Assembly (NCBI GenBank): GCA_023130215.1
Contig: JAGMAN010000057.1
Location: 1 to 12,545, forward strand
Origin: a bacterium
GTDB taxonomy: Bacteria > NPL-UPA2 > JAGMAN01
Direction: 5' to 3'
Length of the DNA: 12,545 bases
Shown: positions 1-6,745 of the stretch, one piece after another
Position numbering within the stretch: the first letter of the stretch is position 1
Layout: each line of letters starts with the position of its first letter
Notes under the pieces: model-generated
Databases searched by the model: none
Told to the model about the DNA's origin: nothing
The model's input: the letters and a program-made list of their open reading frames with translations, nothing else
Translations under genes and position numbers: made by a program

Positions 1-900
1 TTCCTCATTATTGCCGAGGATGTAGAGGGAGAAGCCTTAGCTACCTTAGTGGTGAATAAGATAAGAGGTATTCTCTCCTGTGCGGTAGTTAAGGCCCCTG
101 GATTTGGTGATAGGAGAAAATCCATGCTTGATGACATGGCTATTCTCACCAAGGGTCAGGTAGTCTCAGAAGACTTAGGCATAAAGTTAGAGAAAGTTAA
201 ATTAGACATGCTCGGTCGAGCCAAGCGGGTGAAGATTGATAAGGAAAACACTACCATTGTTGAGGGAGCAGGTGACAGCTCAGATATTCAGGGTAGAGCC
301 AATCAGATAAGGCGTCAGATTGAGGAGACTACCTCAGATTACGATAGGGAGAAGTTAGAGGAGAGGTTAGCTAAACTAGCCGGTGGAGTAGCGGTGATTA
401 ATGTGGGGGCAGCCACTGAGACTGAAATGAAAGAGAAGAAAGCCAGGGTTGAAGATGCTCTCCATGCTACCAGAGCCGCCGTTGAGGAAGGTATTGTGCC
501 CGGTGGTGGTGTTGCACTCCTTCGCTGCATCGAGAAATTGAAGGGCCTTAAGCTTGAAGGGGATGAAGTCATAGGGGTAGCCATCATTGGAAGGGTTCTT
601 GAGGGACCAGTCAGGCAATTAGCTGACAATGCCGGCCAGGAAGGCTCAGTAGTCGTCCAGCGTCTTTTAAAGGAGAAAGCGGACATTGGCTACAATGTGG
701 AAGCCGATAGATATGAGGATATGCTAAAGGCAGGGATACTTGATCCGACCAAGGTGACCCGATTGGCTCTTCAGAATGCAGGCAGTATTGCTGCTTTGCT
801 CCTTACTACTGAGGCACTGGTCACTGAGATTCCCGAAAAGGAGAAGACTCCTCCAATGCCGCCGGGTGGTGGGATGCCGCCGGGTGGTGGGATGTACTAA
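1..900 (+). CDS. groEL: Chaperonin GroEL (Hsp60), C-terminal part; 5' end outside window
   Basis: ATP-driven cytosolic chaperonin that folds proteins inside a double heptameric ring capped by GroES. The frame is open from base 1 and continues the family text ([20 protein letters not shown]), so the gene starts outside the window; window residue 1 corresponds to about residue 247 of E. coli GroEL. Visible landmarks are [10 protein letters not shown] of the apical domain, [23 protein letters not shown] of the intermediate domain, [15 protein letters not shown] with the ATP-hydrolysis aspartate (window residue 152, E. coli D398), the GGG nucleotide-binding turn, and LDPTKVTR. The tail is MPPGGG repeated twice then MY, instead of the common GGM repeats. 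No terminator is visible after the stop, so the next genes may be co-transcribed. Identity is certain; only the N-terminal half is missing from view. Confidence 0.98.
   Translation, partial: FLIIAEDVEGEALATLVVNKIRGILSCAVVKAPGFGDRRKSMLDDMAILTKGQVVSEDLGIKLEKVKLDMLGRAKRVKIDKENTTIVEGAGDSSDIQGRANQIRRQIEETTSDYDREKLEERLAKLAGGVAVINVGAATETEMKEKKARVEDALHATRAAVEEGIVPGGGVALLRCIEKLKGLKLEGDEVIGVAIIGRVLEGPVRQLADNAGQEGSVVVQRLLKEKADIGYNVEADRYEDMLKAGILDPTKVTRLALQNAGSIAALLLTTEALVTEIPEKEKTPPMPPGGGMPPGGGMY
856..891 (+). repeat. Perfect 18-bp tandem duplication encoding the GroEL tail (MPPGGG x2)
   Basis: Two identical 18-bp units (856-873 and 874-891), each encoding MPPGGG, are followed by ATG TAC TAA. They form the flexible C-terminal tail that projects into the GroEL cavity. 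Perfect nucleotide identity suggests recent duplication or slippage; unit number could vary between strains. Confidence 0.9.
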
Positions 901-971
901 AAAGAAAAAATAGGGATAAGGGACACAAAGCGAGAGTCTTCATCTCAAGCGAGTTTATAAAGGAGAGAAGT

Positions 972-1067
972 ATGCCATCAGTGAAGAAGAAGAGAAGGGC
1001 TAAGATAGCCAAGCATAAGCGTAAGAAGAGGCTGAAACGGGATCGCCATAAGAAGAAGCTCCGCTGA
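972..1067 (+). CDS. Small basic AURKAIP1/COX24-domain protein, bS22/mS38-like ribosomal protein
   Basis: A 31-residue protein, MPSVKKKRR then KIAKHKRKKRLKR and a KKKLR end, with 19 Lys/Arg of 31. The start is fixed by a good ribosome binding site, AAAGGAG at 959-965, six bases before the ATG. The pattern matches the short bacterial AURKAIP1/COX24 (DUF1713) proteins. The mycobacterial relative bS22 and mitochondrial mS38 bind the small ribosomal subunit near the decoding region, so a ribosomal role is inferred by family. It lies 71 bases after groEL and its stop is three bases before the next ATG, so it is probably translated from the same message. It is too short for most gene callers. The alternative, a generic nucleic-acid-binding peptide, is less likely given the MPSVKKKRR start. 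Confidence 0.85.
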   Translation: MPSVKKKRRAKIAKHKRKKRLKRDRHKKKLR

Positions 1068-1070
1068 GGA

Positions 1071-2030
1071 ATGAATAAGAGGGACACTTTCATTTTAGTT
1101 GTTCTCACTGCCTTAGGGGTTTTCTTTGCTCCCCTGAGCCATGCTGTATGGATCTGGACTCCGGAGACAAAGAAATGGATAAACCCCAAGTATGCAGTGA
1201 AGGAAAATCCCGAGGAGCAGTTTGCCTGGGCAGAGAGTCTCTTCCAGGCAGAGGACTATAAGGATGCCATTAAGGAGCACCGTAAGCTCATTAAAAACTA
1301 CCCTGATAGCATCTATGCTCCTCGCTCCCAGTATGCCATTGGAGACTGCTGGGAGGCCTTGGGAGAATATCAGCAAGCAGTGGATGAATATCAGAAGGTA
1401 ATTGATAACTATCCAACCAGCGATAAGGTAGCTGAAGTGGTAGAGAGCCAGTACAGGATAGGCAACATCTTCTTTGGAGAGGAGATTAAGAGTAAGTTCA
1501 AGAAAGTCTTCGTAGAGAGCAACTATGAAAAGGCAGCTAAGGTCTATCGATTAGTGATAAAGAATGCTCCTTACAGCTCAAGAGCTCCTGAAGTTCAGTA
1601 TAGAATAGGCTTATGCTATCTTAAAGGAGGTGGCTGGTCTGAAGCTATATCTGAATACGAAAAAGTTATTGAGAACTATCCAGAAAGCCAATTTGTAGAA
1701 AGAGCCTTCTATGAAATTGGTCTCTCTTGTTTCAATCAGTCCCTCTCTCCCCTGTATGACCAGACGATGACTGAAGAGGCATTAAAGCATTTTAAGGAAT
1801 TCAGGAAACGCTTCCCGGAAAGCAGTCTGTCCAAAGAAGTCCAGGGGAAGATAAACTCCTTAAGGGAAAGGAAGGCGGAGAGAATATATAAGATTGGCCA
1901 GTTTTATGAGAAACAAGGGAGCACTGAGGCGGCCGGCATCTACTATCAGGAGATAGTTGATGACTACCCGGATATCAAGTGGGCTCGGTCTGCTCTGGAA
2001 CGGTTAAATGAACTTAAAACCACAGATTAA
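1071..2030 (+). CDS. BamD-like tetratricopeptide outer membrane assembly protein
   Basis: A 319-residue periplasmic protein made almost entirely of TPR-type helical hairpins, with repeats at roughly 47-80, 84-117, 124-166, 173-206, 210-250 and 268-302. Several end in the NYP(D/T/E)S turn typical of BamD/YfiO and YbgF-like proteins. BamD is part of the BAM complex that inserts beta-barrel proteins into the outer membrane. Residues 1-25 look like a Sec signal peptide (NKR, hydrophobic stretch, cleavage after LSHA). There is no lipobox cysteine, unlike classical BamD, so it is predicted to be soluble or held by partners. The segment WIWTPET..KWINPKYAVK after the signal recalls BamD-annotated proteins of uncultivated diderms. 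It overlaps lptE by 23 bases, consistent with one envelope-biogenesis operon. TPR architecture is certain; the BamD function is inferred. Confidence 0.8.
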   Translation: MNKRDTFILVVLTALGVFFAPLSHAVWIWTPETKKWINPKYAVKENPEEQFAWAESLFQAEDYKDAIKEHRKLIKNYPDSIYAPRSQYAIGDCWEALGEYQQAVDEYQKVIDNYPTSDKVAEVVESQYRIGNIFFGEEIKSKFKKVFVESNYEKAAKVYRLVIKNAPYSSRAPEVQYRIGLCYLKGGGWSEAISEYEKVIENYPESQFVERAFYEIGLSCFNQSLSPLYDQTMTEEALKHFKEFRKRFPESSLSKEVQGKINSLRERKAERIYKIGQFYEKQGSTEAAGIYYQEIVDDYPDIKWARSALERLNELKTTD

Positions 2031-2523
2031 CATTTACTTCCTTATCTCCTTCCTTGGGCTCTCCCTGTTTTTAATAGCAGGATGTGGTTATAGTTTCTAT
2101 GCGGGAGTAGTTGGCCTTCAGGCTATCGCCATTAAAAATCTGGAGAATAAGACTTACGAGCACGGACTGGAGACATTAGTCGCTGAGGCGATAAGGGATG
2201 AGTTCATTTTTGACGGAAGTCTGAAAGTGGTGAAAGAACGAGAGGCTGACCTTGGGCTCTCCGGCTCGGTTATTGAATATATCCTTGAACCCCTCACCTA
2301 CGATGAAGATGATAAGGCGGAGGGGTATCGGCTGAAGATAAGGGCTAAACTCACCTTAAAGAATTTGAGTAAGGACGAGACTGTCTGGAAGGATAAGATT
2401 ATAGAGGGAGATGCTCGCTACCTTCTCTCCGGGTCCTTGGCCGGGACGGAGTCTGGAGCCCGGGATGAGGCCTTAAAGGACCTGGCCAAAGAGATCCTGC
2501 GACAGATTATAGACACCTGGTGA
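2008..2523 (+). CDS. lptE: LPS assembly lipoprotein LptE
   Basis: A 171-residue predicted outer membrane lipoprotein. The N-terminus has a hydrophobic signal (residues 9-25) ending in the lipobox I-A-G-C with Cys26, followed by GYSF, the usual start of mature LptE-family proteins. The body shows the family pattern: AIKNLENKTYEHGLE, then a segment with DEFIFDGSLKVV and EADLGLSGSVIEY, and a C-terminal helix with a conserved DEALKDLAKEI segment. LptE plugs the LptD barrel that delivers LPS to the cell surface. The only ATG ahead of the signal is at 2008, inside the end of the TPR gene, suggesting translational coupling; holA starts six bases after its stop. The family is weakly conserved in sequence, but lipobox, length and neighbours agree. 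Confidence 0.85.
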   Translation: MNLKPQINIYFLISFLGLSLFLIAGCGYSFYAGVVGLQAIAIKNLENKTYEHGLETLVAEAIRDEFIFDGSLKVVKEREADLGLSGSVIEYILEPLTYDEDDKAEGYRLKIRAKLTLKNLSKDETVWKDKIIEGDARYLLSGSLAGTESGARDEALKDLAKEILRQIIDTW

Positions 2524-2529
2524 AAAATT

Positions 2530-3519
2530 ATGAATTACCGGGAGTTCACAGGAAAACTGGGAAAGGGCAAAGTAGAACTGATTTATCTCTTCTCGGGCGA
2601 AGAAGACTTCCTGCAAGAGGAAGCTTTAAAGAAATTAAAATCCTATCTCCTCTCTCCGGAGACAGCTAACCTTAACTATCAATTTTTTTATGGAAGGGAA
2701 TCCAGGGGGGGGGAGATTGCCGGGACAGCTTCCACTGCGCCATTTATTTCTGAGAAGAGATTGGTAGTGGTAAAAGAGGCTGACCGCTTACCTGCATCCG
2801 ATAAAGAAGAAATTATAAGGTATGCTCAGGCTCCTTCCCCCTTCACCTGTTTGGTCCTCATGGGCTCCAAGTTTGACCGCAGGGAGAGATTTTACTCCAA
2901 TCTTGTGAAGTCGGGAAAAGAGGTTTCCTTCCAGCCAATTTATGAAAAGGACTTGACTAACTGGATTATCTTCAAGAGCAGGGAGAAGGGAAAGCAGATA
3001 GCTCCCCGGGCCGCCTTTGAGCTTAAGGAGAGGGTAGGTAAAAGCTTGAGAGAGTTAGAGAGTGAACTCTCCAAGCTCCTCATTTATGCTGGCGATAAAA
3101 AGGAGATTGGTGTCCAAGAAGTAAGAGCTCTGGTGGGTGAATCAAAGGAAGTGAAGGCTTATAACTTAACCGAAGCTATCGGTGAAAGACAGAAAGGCAA
3201 AGCTCTTAAGATATTGGGTAAGTTGCTGGATGATGGAAAGAAAGCTCCTGAGATAATCGGGCTGATTGCCTATCATATGAGAAAGATGTCCCGGGCCAGG
3301 GCCAGACTAAATAGAGGAGAGGCACGGGATGAGGCGCTTGAATCTCTTGAGATACCCACCTTCTTATGGAGAAGATTTCTCTACCAGATAAAGAATTTCT
3401 CTCCCCAAAAGCTGAGGGAAAACTTCTACCATCTCCTCCAGGCTGACCTTCAGTCAAAGTCAGGCAGACTAACTCCCCGTTTAGTCCTTGAACTCCTGAT
3501 AATCAAGCTATGCAGTTGA
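2530..3519 (+). CDS. holA: DNA polymerase III subunit delta
   Basis: A 329-residue delta subunit of the clamp loader, which opens the beta sliding clamp and loads it on primed DNA. Family features are the N-terminal LIYLFSGEEDFLQEEALKKL (about residues 17-36), then FISEKRLVVVKEADRLP, LVLMGSKFDRRERFY, a helical middle with SLRELESELSKLLIYAG, EVRALVGES, and the C-terminal collar helices ending in RLVLELLIIKLCS. Length is normal. It follows lptE by six bases with only a weak Shine-Dalgarno, so coupled translation is likely. Codons 59-62 contain a run of nine G. The last 12 codons lie in a 40-bp sequence repeated 1,148 bases downstream. In many bacteria holA sits next to rpsT, as it would here without the intervening gene. 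Confidence 0.95.
   Translation: MNYREFTGKLGKGKVELIYLFSGEEDFLQEEALKKLKSYLLSPETANLNYQFFYGRESRGGEIAGTASTAPFISEKRLVVVKEADRLPASDKEEIIRYAQAPSPFTCLVLMGSKFDRRERFYSNLVKSGKEVSFQPIYEKDLTNWIIFKSREKGKQIAPRAAFELKERVGKSLRELESELSKLLIYAGDKKEIGVQEVRALVGESKEVKAYNLTEAIGERQKGKALKILGKLLDDGKKAPEIIGLIAYHMRKMSRARARLNRGEARDEALESLEIPTFLWRRFLYQIKNFSPQKLRENFYHLLQADLQSKSGRLTPRLVLELLIIKLCS
2705..2713 (+). repeat. G9 homopolymer inside holA
   Basis: Nine consecutive G at codons 59-62 of holA (Arg-Gly-Gly-Glu). The frame is intact at this length and the protein is full length. Such runs are prone to replication slippage and to sequencing error, which matters in an essential gene. Confidence 0.9.
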
Positions 3520-3523
3520 GAGT
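3484..3523 (+). repeat. Direct repeat, left copy, of the holA/rpsT junction
   Basis: This 40-bp stretch matches 4632-4671 at 35 of 40 positions by hand alignment; the rightmost 30 bp match at 29 of 30, and all five differences are transitions. On the plus strand it encodes the last residues and stop of HolA (..LLIIKLCS). On the minus strand it still encodes the last four residues and stop of S20 (LSTA, TAG), although rpsT itself lies 1.1 kb away. It is therefore a duplicate of a junction where holA and rpsT once overlapped tail to tail. Together with the right copy it brackets exactly one gene. Confidence 0.9.
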
Positions 3524-3536
3524 AAGACATGAGATA

Positions 3537-4616
3537 ATGCTTCAGGATAAAATCAAAACAAGGACAGAATTATCCCGTATCTGCCAGGGACTAAAAAAAC
3601 AGCATAAGAAGATAGGATTCACTTCCGGTGTGTTTGACCTCCTGCATGCTGGCCACGTTGACTATTTCCAGCAGGCAAAAAAGTTCTGTGATATCCTCAT
3701 CGTTGGGTTAAATTCTGATGAATCAGTAAAAAAATTCAAAGGTCCGGCCAGGCCAGTCATTCCAGAGAAGGAACGGGCCAGGGTTATCGCGGCCCTGGCG
3801 GCGGTGGACTATATATTCATCTTTAATGAACGAAGGAACAAAAGAAATATCGAAATAATTAAACCGCATTACTATATCAAAGCCGGGGATTACTCACCCG
3901 AACAGCTCACTTCCAAAGAGGTAGTGGAAAGTGTCGGTGGCGAAGTGAAGATGATACCGGTGACCATCAAAACATCGGCTACTGAGATTATCAATAAGAT
4001 AGCTTCAGGTTTCGGAATACAGGCAGATAGAGCAGAAAAAGAAAAGGCGGTGTGTTTTCCCTCCCCACCAAAGAAGACCGCACCGGCTATCTTTCTTGAC
4101 CGTGATGGAACAATAAACCGGGAAATAGAATATCTGCATGAGCCGGAAAAATTTGAACTTTTACCCAATGTGGTAGGCGGGCTTAAAAAAATGCAAGCCA
4201 TGGGCTACAGGATGGTCATCGTCACCGCACAAGCTGGTATCGGGCTGGGTTATTTTTCTTCAGAAGATTTCTACCGGGTGAATAGAAAGATGTTGAAACA
4301 GTTTTCTGATAGTGGCGTGATGATAGACAAAATATATTTTTGTCCACACAGCAAAACCGAAAACTGTAGTTGCCGGAAACCGAATATAGCTCTCCTCACC
4401 AGAGCCAAAGAAGAGCTTAATCTCGACCTATCAAAGAGTTGGACTATCGGGGATAAAACCACGGATATTGAATCCGGCCGACGGGCGGGGACCGGAACTA
4501 TCCTGGTAAAAACCGGTTACGCCGGTAAAGACAAAGAGTTCAAAGCAAAACCTGATTATATTGCTCGTGACTTGCTGGACGCCGCAAACTATATACTCAA
4601 AACCGAAAGGACCTGA
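3537..4616 (+). CDS. Fused D-glycero-beta-D-manno-heptose-1-phosphate adenylyltransferase (RfaE2) and GmhB-type phosphatase
   Basis: A 359-residue two-domain enzyme. Residues 1-157 form a cytidylyltransferase-like RfaE2/HldE C-terminal domain: TSGVFDLLHAGHV with the HxGH nucleotide-binding motif at 37-40, LNSDESVKKFKGPARPV, and KTSATEIINKI. After a linker (about 158-182) comes a HAD phosphatase of the GmhB type. Its features are DRDGTIN with catalytic D188 and D190, motif II Thr230, a zinc site C269-x-H271 and C277-x-C279, RKP (K281), and GDKTTD (D306, D310). GmhB removes the 7-phosphate of heptose bisphosphate and RfaE2 then makes ADP-heptose for LPS core, so the fusion joins consecutive cytosolic steps. 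The motif II loop is TAQAGIGLG instead of the usual TNQSGIARG. I chose the ATG at 3537 because it aligns with family N-termini; an upstream ATG at 3510 lies within the repeat. No strong ribosome binding site is seen. The gene is flanked by 40-bp direct repeats and uses CGN for about half its arginines, against about a quarter in holA, suggesting insertion from elsewhere. Confidence 0.9.
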   Translation: MLQDKIKTRTELSRICQGLKKQHKKIGFTSGVFDLLHAGHVDYFQQAKKFCDILIVGLNSDESVKKFKGPARPVIPEKERARVIAALAAVDYIFIFNERRNKRNIEIIKPHYYIKAGDYSPEQLTSKEVVESVGGEVKMIPVTIKTSATEIINKIASGFGIQADRAEKEKAVCFPSPPKKTAPAIFLDRDGTINREIEYLHEPEKFELLPNVVGGLKKMQAMGYRMVIVTAQAGIGLGYFSSEDFYRVNRKMLKQFSDSGVMIDKIYFCPHSKTENCSCRKPNIALLTRAKEELNLDLSKSWTIGDKTTDIESGRRAGTGTILVKTGYAGKDKEFKAKPDYIARDLLDAANYILKTERT

Positions 4617-4631
4617 GTAATGATTTAGTTT

Positions 4632-4671
4632 GTCCCCGAGTTCCTGATAATCAAGCTACGCAGTTGAGAGT
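4632..4671 (+). repeat. Direct repeat, right copy, of the holA/rpsT junction
   Basis: Partner of 3484-3523. On the plus strand it reads VPEFLIIKLRS then TGA, a remnant of a HolA C-terminus with no holA gene in front of it. On the minus strand it contains the genuine end of rpsT. The single mismatch in the 30-bp core is silent for S20 (GCG versus GCA, Ala) but changes Cys to Arg in the HolA reading. Confidence 0.9.
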
Positions 4672-4925
4672 TTGTTTACCTTCTTAGCCAAACGGGACTT
4701 GCGGCGCCGAGCTGTATTTTTATGGATTACTCCCTTGGAGGCCGCCCGATCCAGAGCCCGGCTAACTTTCACCAGAATAGCCCTTGCCTCCTCACCCTTT
4801 TTAAGGTCAATAGCTCGGCGAAGTCCCTTCAGTAGTGCCTTCAGGGCCCCCTTGACCCTCAGATTCCTGGCATGACGCAAGCCATCAGTCTTTAGCCTCT
4901 TCTTAGCTGATTTAGTTACTGGCAT
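4656..4925 (-). CDS. rpsT: 30S ribosomal protein S20
   Basis: An 89-residue basic protein of normal S20 length that binds 16S rRNA early in 30S assembly. It begins MPVTKSAKKRLKTDGLRHARN and carries the family pattern of two long basic helices, with ALDRAASKGVIHKNTARRRKSRLAKKVNKL near the end split across the helix turn. The ATG is three bases beyond the stop of the upstream membrane-protein gene, and its GGGGAG ribosome binding site lies inside that gene's last codons, so the two are co-transcribed from the promoter near 6740. Its last codons form part of the 40-bp direct repeat. No terminator is apparent after it. Confidence 0.97.
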   Translation of the reverse strand: MPVTKSAKKRLKTDGLRHARNLRVKGALKALLKGLRRAIDLKKGEEARAILVKVSRALDRAASKGVIHKNTARRRKSRLAKKVNKLSTA

Positions 4926-4928
4926 ATT

Positions 4929-6674
4929 TTATTTCTCCCCTACCTGCCCCAGGTTAATTATCTCCCGCACTGTCTGGGCCGGGATAGTCAATTCATATTG
5001 CAGTTCTCCCTCATAGAAAACTCCACTAACAGTTACCCGGGACTGTGGCTTTACATCCTCCCAGTTAATTCCTGTCAGAGGAGAAGGGGCAGACATTTTG
5101 GAAAACACCCCAACAAAGTTCTTGGCCATTCCAAGAAGGGATATCCGCAGTAAGATGCTCCGGTCCTTGTAGGCTGCCTCAGTTGCCGGCTTCCCCCCTA
5201 TGATTCGATCCAGGGCAGCCTTCACTGATGCTGATTCTTCACTTATGCTGTAGACCAGGATGTTGTCCTTACAAGCAAACCACATGTGAATGTCCTGTGG
5301 ATATAAGGAGAGCCTCTCTTCCGAGGCAGAATCCATCATGTTAGCCATAGCATCCCGGTAGCCCTTCAGGACAATCTGTCTTATCTCAATGCCCTGGTGC
5401 ATCTCAGAGGGCCCAGCTTGATAGAGGTTAGAAGGGGCCGTAGTTCCTGAAAGAGTCAGCCAGGGTAAAGCTGCACGATTATAGAGCTCTAAATCGGTAT
5501 AGGCGGCTAAAGCAGCGTCTCCATCGGTGACTTCCATGATGTAAAGGAGGTCAAGAAATGTCCCTGGATTAGCCAGCCAGGAAAAAACATACTCACTACC
5601 TTGATAGGAAGCATACTCCTTCCAGGCCTCTATTAACCCCTTTATTTTTTCTCCCTCTGCCATCTCAGTCCGACTATCCATAAAATCCAGGACACTGGCC
5701 ACACACTCATTGATAGCTGACCTTCCTAACTCGGCGTCATATCGGAAGCCCATGACCATGGGAGCATCCTCCGGCAGATAGCCAAGAAGTGTGAAGGAGC
5801 CAGGCTGCGATACCAGATACTTTCTGAGAGCACTATCCTCCTTGCATTGTATAGAGGTAGTAATCTTTGCCTCCTCGTTATCCAGGTCAAGGGCTAGACC
5901 GAAACTGTTTAGCTGTCCTAAAAGGGCAAGTGCCCCAGATACCTCCAATTCTAACATGGCAGTGATGAGAGAGACAGGCTCGCCCTTAGACTGCCCTGCT
6001 CTCTGAGAGGCCATCTTAATGAAAGGCATAGCCATTTCTACCTTTGACTTTATCTCCGGGGATATCCTCACTAAATTGAGATGAAAGGCTAACTCCGAGC
6101 CAGCAGCAACCTTTGGCCGAAGTGCCTTACCTTCCCCGGTGGCCAGCCTGGCAATGGTTAGGAAATCCTCCTCTTCCTTTGAGATGACCAGGCAGGAAGA
6201 TACGACGCCGCAAGTGGCTTTCTCTCCAGCCCAGTAACGAATGCGACTATAACTCTTTTCGGCACTGCCGGCGAGTTTCTCCTTGATTGTCTTTACAGTT
6301 AAATCCTTATCCTTAATCTGAGCGATTAATGAGCGTCTCCTGAACTTCAGGTCGTGCCAGACCAGGCAGAGACCTCCCTCTGGCTCAAGTCCATAGCCTG
6401 ACAAATCCTCCGGGCTATCAATATCCTCAGTCAACTTCATTCCCTTCATAATATCGCTGAAAATACCTTCCTTCCCTTTCGGTATTCCCATCGCTTCAAT
6501 CAGCCTATCTGATTTTTTAACTGCCTCAGATATGTCCGGTATTGACATAGAAGCAGTAGCTTCCACGGGAATAAGCTCCCCGGGACGCATAACCCGCATC
6601 CTCCTTGTCCAAAGGAAGAATAGCACCAGACCGACAACCACCGCCAAAACAAAAATAAATGCTCCCTTCCTCAT
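4929..6674 (-). CDS. Membrane-anchored periplasmic protein, possibly DUF3352-like
   Basis: A 581-residue protein of unknown function. Residues 5-22 (AFIFVLAVVVGLVLFFLW) form one N-terminal membrane helix flanked by Arg/Lys, so the rest should lie in the periplasm. The mature part has repeated short segments such as VEATASMSIPDISEAVKKS, LSGYGLEPEGGLCLV and LGYLPEDAPMVMGF, reminiscent of DUF3352-type proteins; I regard that match as weak. No catalytic motif is recognised. An in-frame TTG at 6683 directly abuts the ribosome binding site AAAGGAGA (6684-6691), whereas the ATG at 6674 has ideal nine-base spacing, so the ATG is chosen. The gene has its own promoter and is followed at once by rpsT. 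It interrupts the neighbourhood between rpsT and murJ. Confidence 0.8.
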   Translation of the reverse strand: MRKGAFIFVLAVVVGLVLFFLWTRRMRVMRPGELIPVEATASMSIPDISEAVKKSDRLIEAMGIPKGKEGIFSDIMKGMKLTEDIDSPEDLSGYGLEPEGGLCLVWHDLKFRRRSLIAQIKDKDLTVKTIKEKLAGSAEKSYSRIRYWAGEKATCGVVSSCLVISKEEEDFLTIARLATGEGKALRPKVAAGSELAFHLNLVRISPEIKSKVEMAMPFIKMASQRAGQSKGEPVSLITAMLELEVSGALALLGQLNSFGLALDLDNEEAKITTSIQCKEDSALRKYLVSQPGSFTLLGYLPEDAPMVMGFRYDAELGRSAINECVASVLDFMDSRTEMAEGEKIKGLIEAWKEYASYQGSEYVFSWLANPGTFLDLLYIMEVTDGDAALAAYTDLELYNRAALPWLTLSGTTAPSNLYQAGPSEMHQGIEIRQIVLKGYRDAMANMMDSASEERLSLYPQDIHMWFACKDNILVYSISEESASVKAALDRIIGGKPATEAAYKDRSILLRISLLGMAKNFVGVFSKMSAPSPLTGINWEDVKPQSRVTVSGVFYEGELQYELTIPAQTVREIINLGQVGEK

Positions 6675-6683
6675 GATAGCCAA

Positions 6684-6691
6684 TCTCCTTT
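6684..6691 (-). promoter_or_regulatory. Ribosome binding site deciding the start of the membrane-anchored protein
   Basis: AAAGGAGA on the minus strand lies nine bases before the ATG at 6674 and touches the alternative TTG at 6683, which is too close to be used. Confidence 0.8.
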
Positions 6692-6716
6692 CCAGACTTT
6701 AAACGCCATCTCCGTT

Positions 6717-6745
6717 AATATACCACTCCTTCCAAACCTTGTCAA
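6717..6745 (-). promoter_or_regulatory. Sigma-70-type promoter for the membrane-protein gene and rpsT
   Basis: Minus strand: -35 TTGACA (6745-6740), a 17-base spacer, and -10 TATATT (6722-6717). Start of transcription would be near 6710, leaving a leader of about 35 bases. The -35 overlaps that of the divergent murJ promoter by five bases. Confidence 0.8.

Noticed and set aside
339-686. Minus-strand open frame of 115 codons within groEL
   Set aside because: It lies wholly antisense to a certain GroEL sequence, has a low-complexity Ser/Pro-rich translation and no ribosome binding site.
901-971. Possible terminator or promoter between groEL and the small basic gene
   Set aside because: No stem with a T-run and no paired -35/-10 boxes were found, only a short repeated AAGCGAG.
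821-1189. Minus-strand open frame of 122 codons spanning the groEL end and the small basic gene
   Set aside because: It is antisense to three supported genes, and its hydrophobic and repetitive translation comes from the reverse complement of Lys-rich coding sequence.
3510-3536. Upstream ATG giving a nine-residue extension of the RfaE2-GmhB protein
   Set aside because: The ATG is created by a single base difference within the direct repeat (ACG in the other copy), and family N-termini align with the ATG at 3537. It cannot be excluded without protein data.
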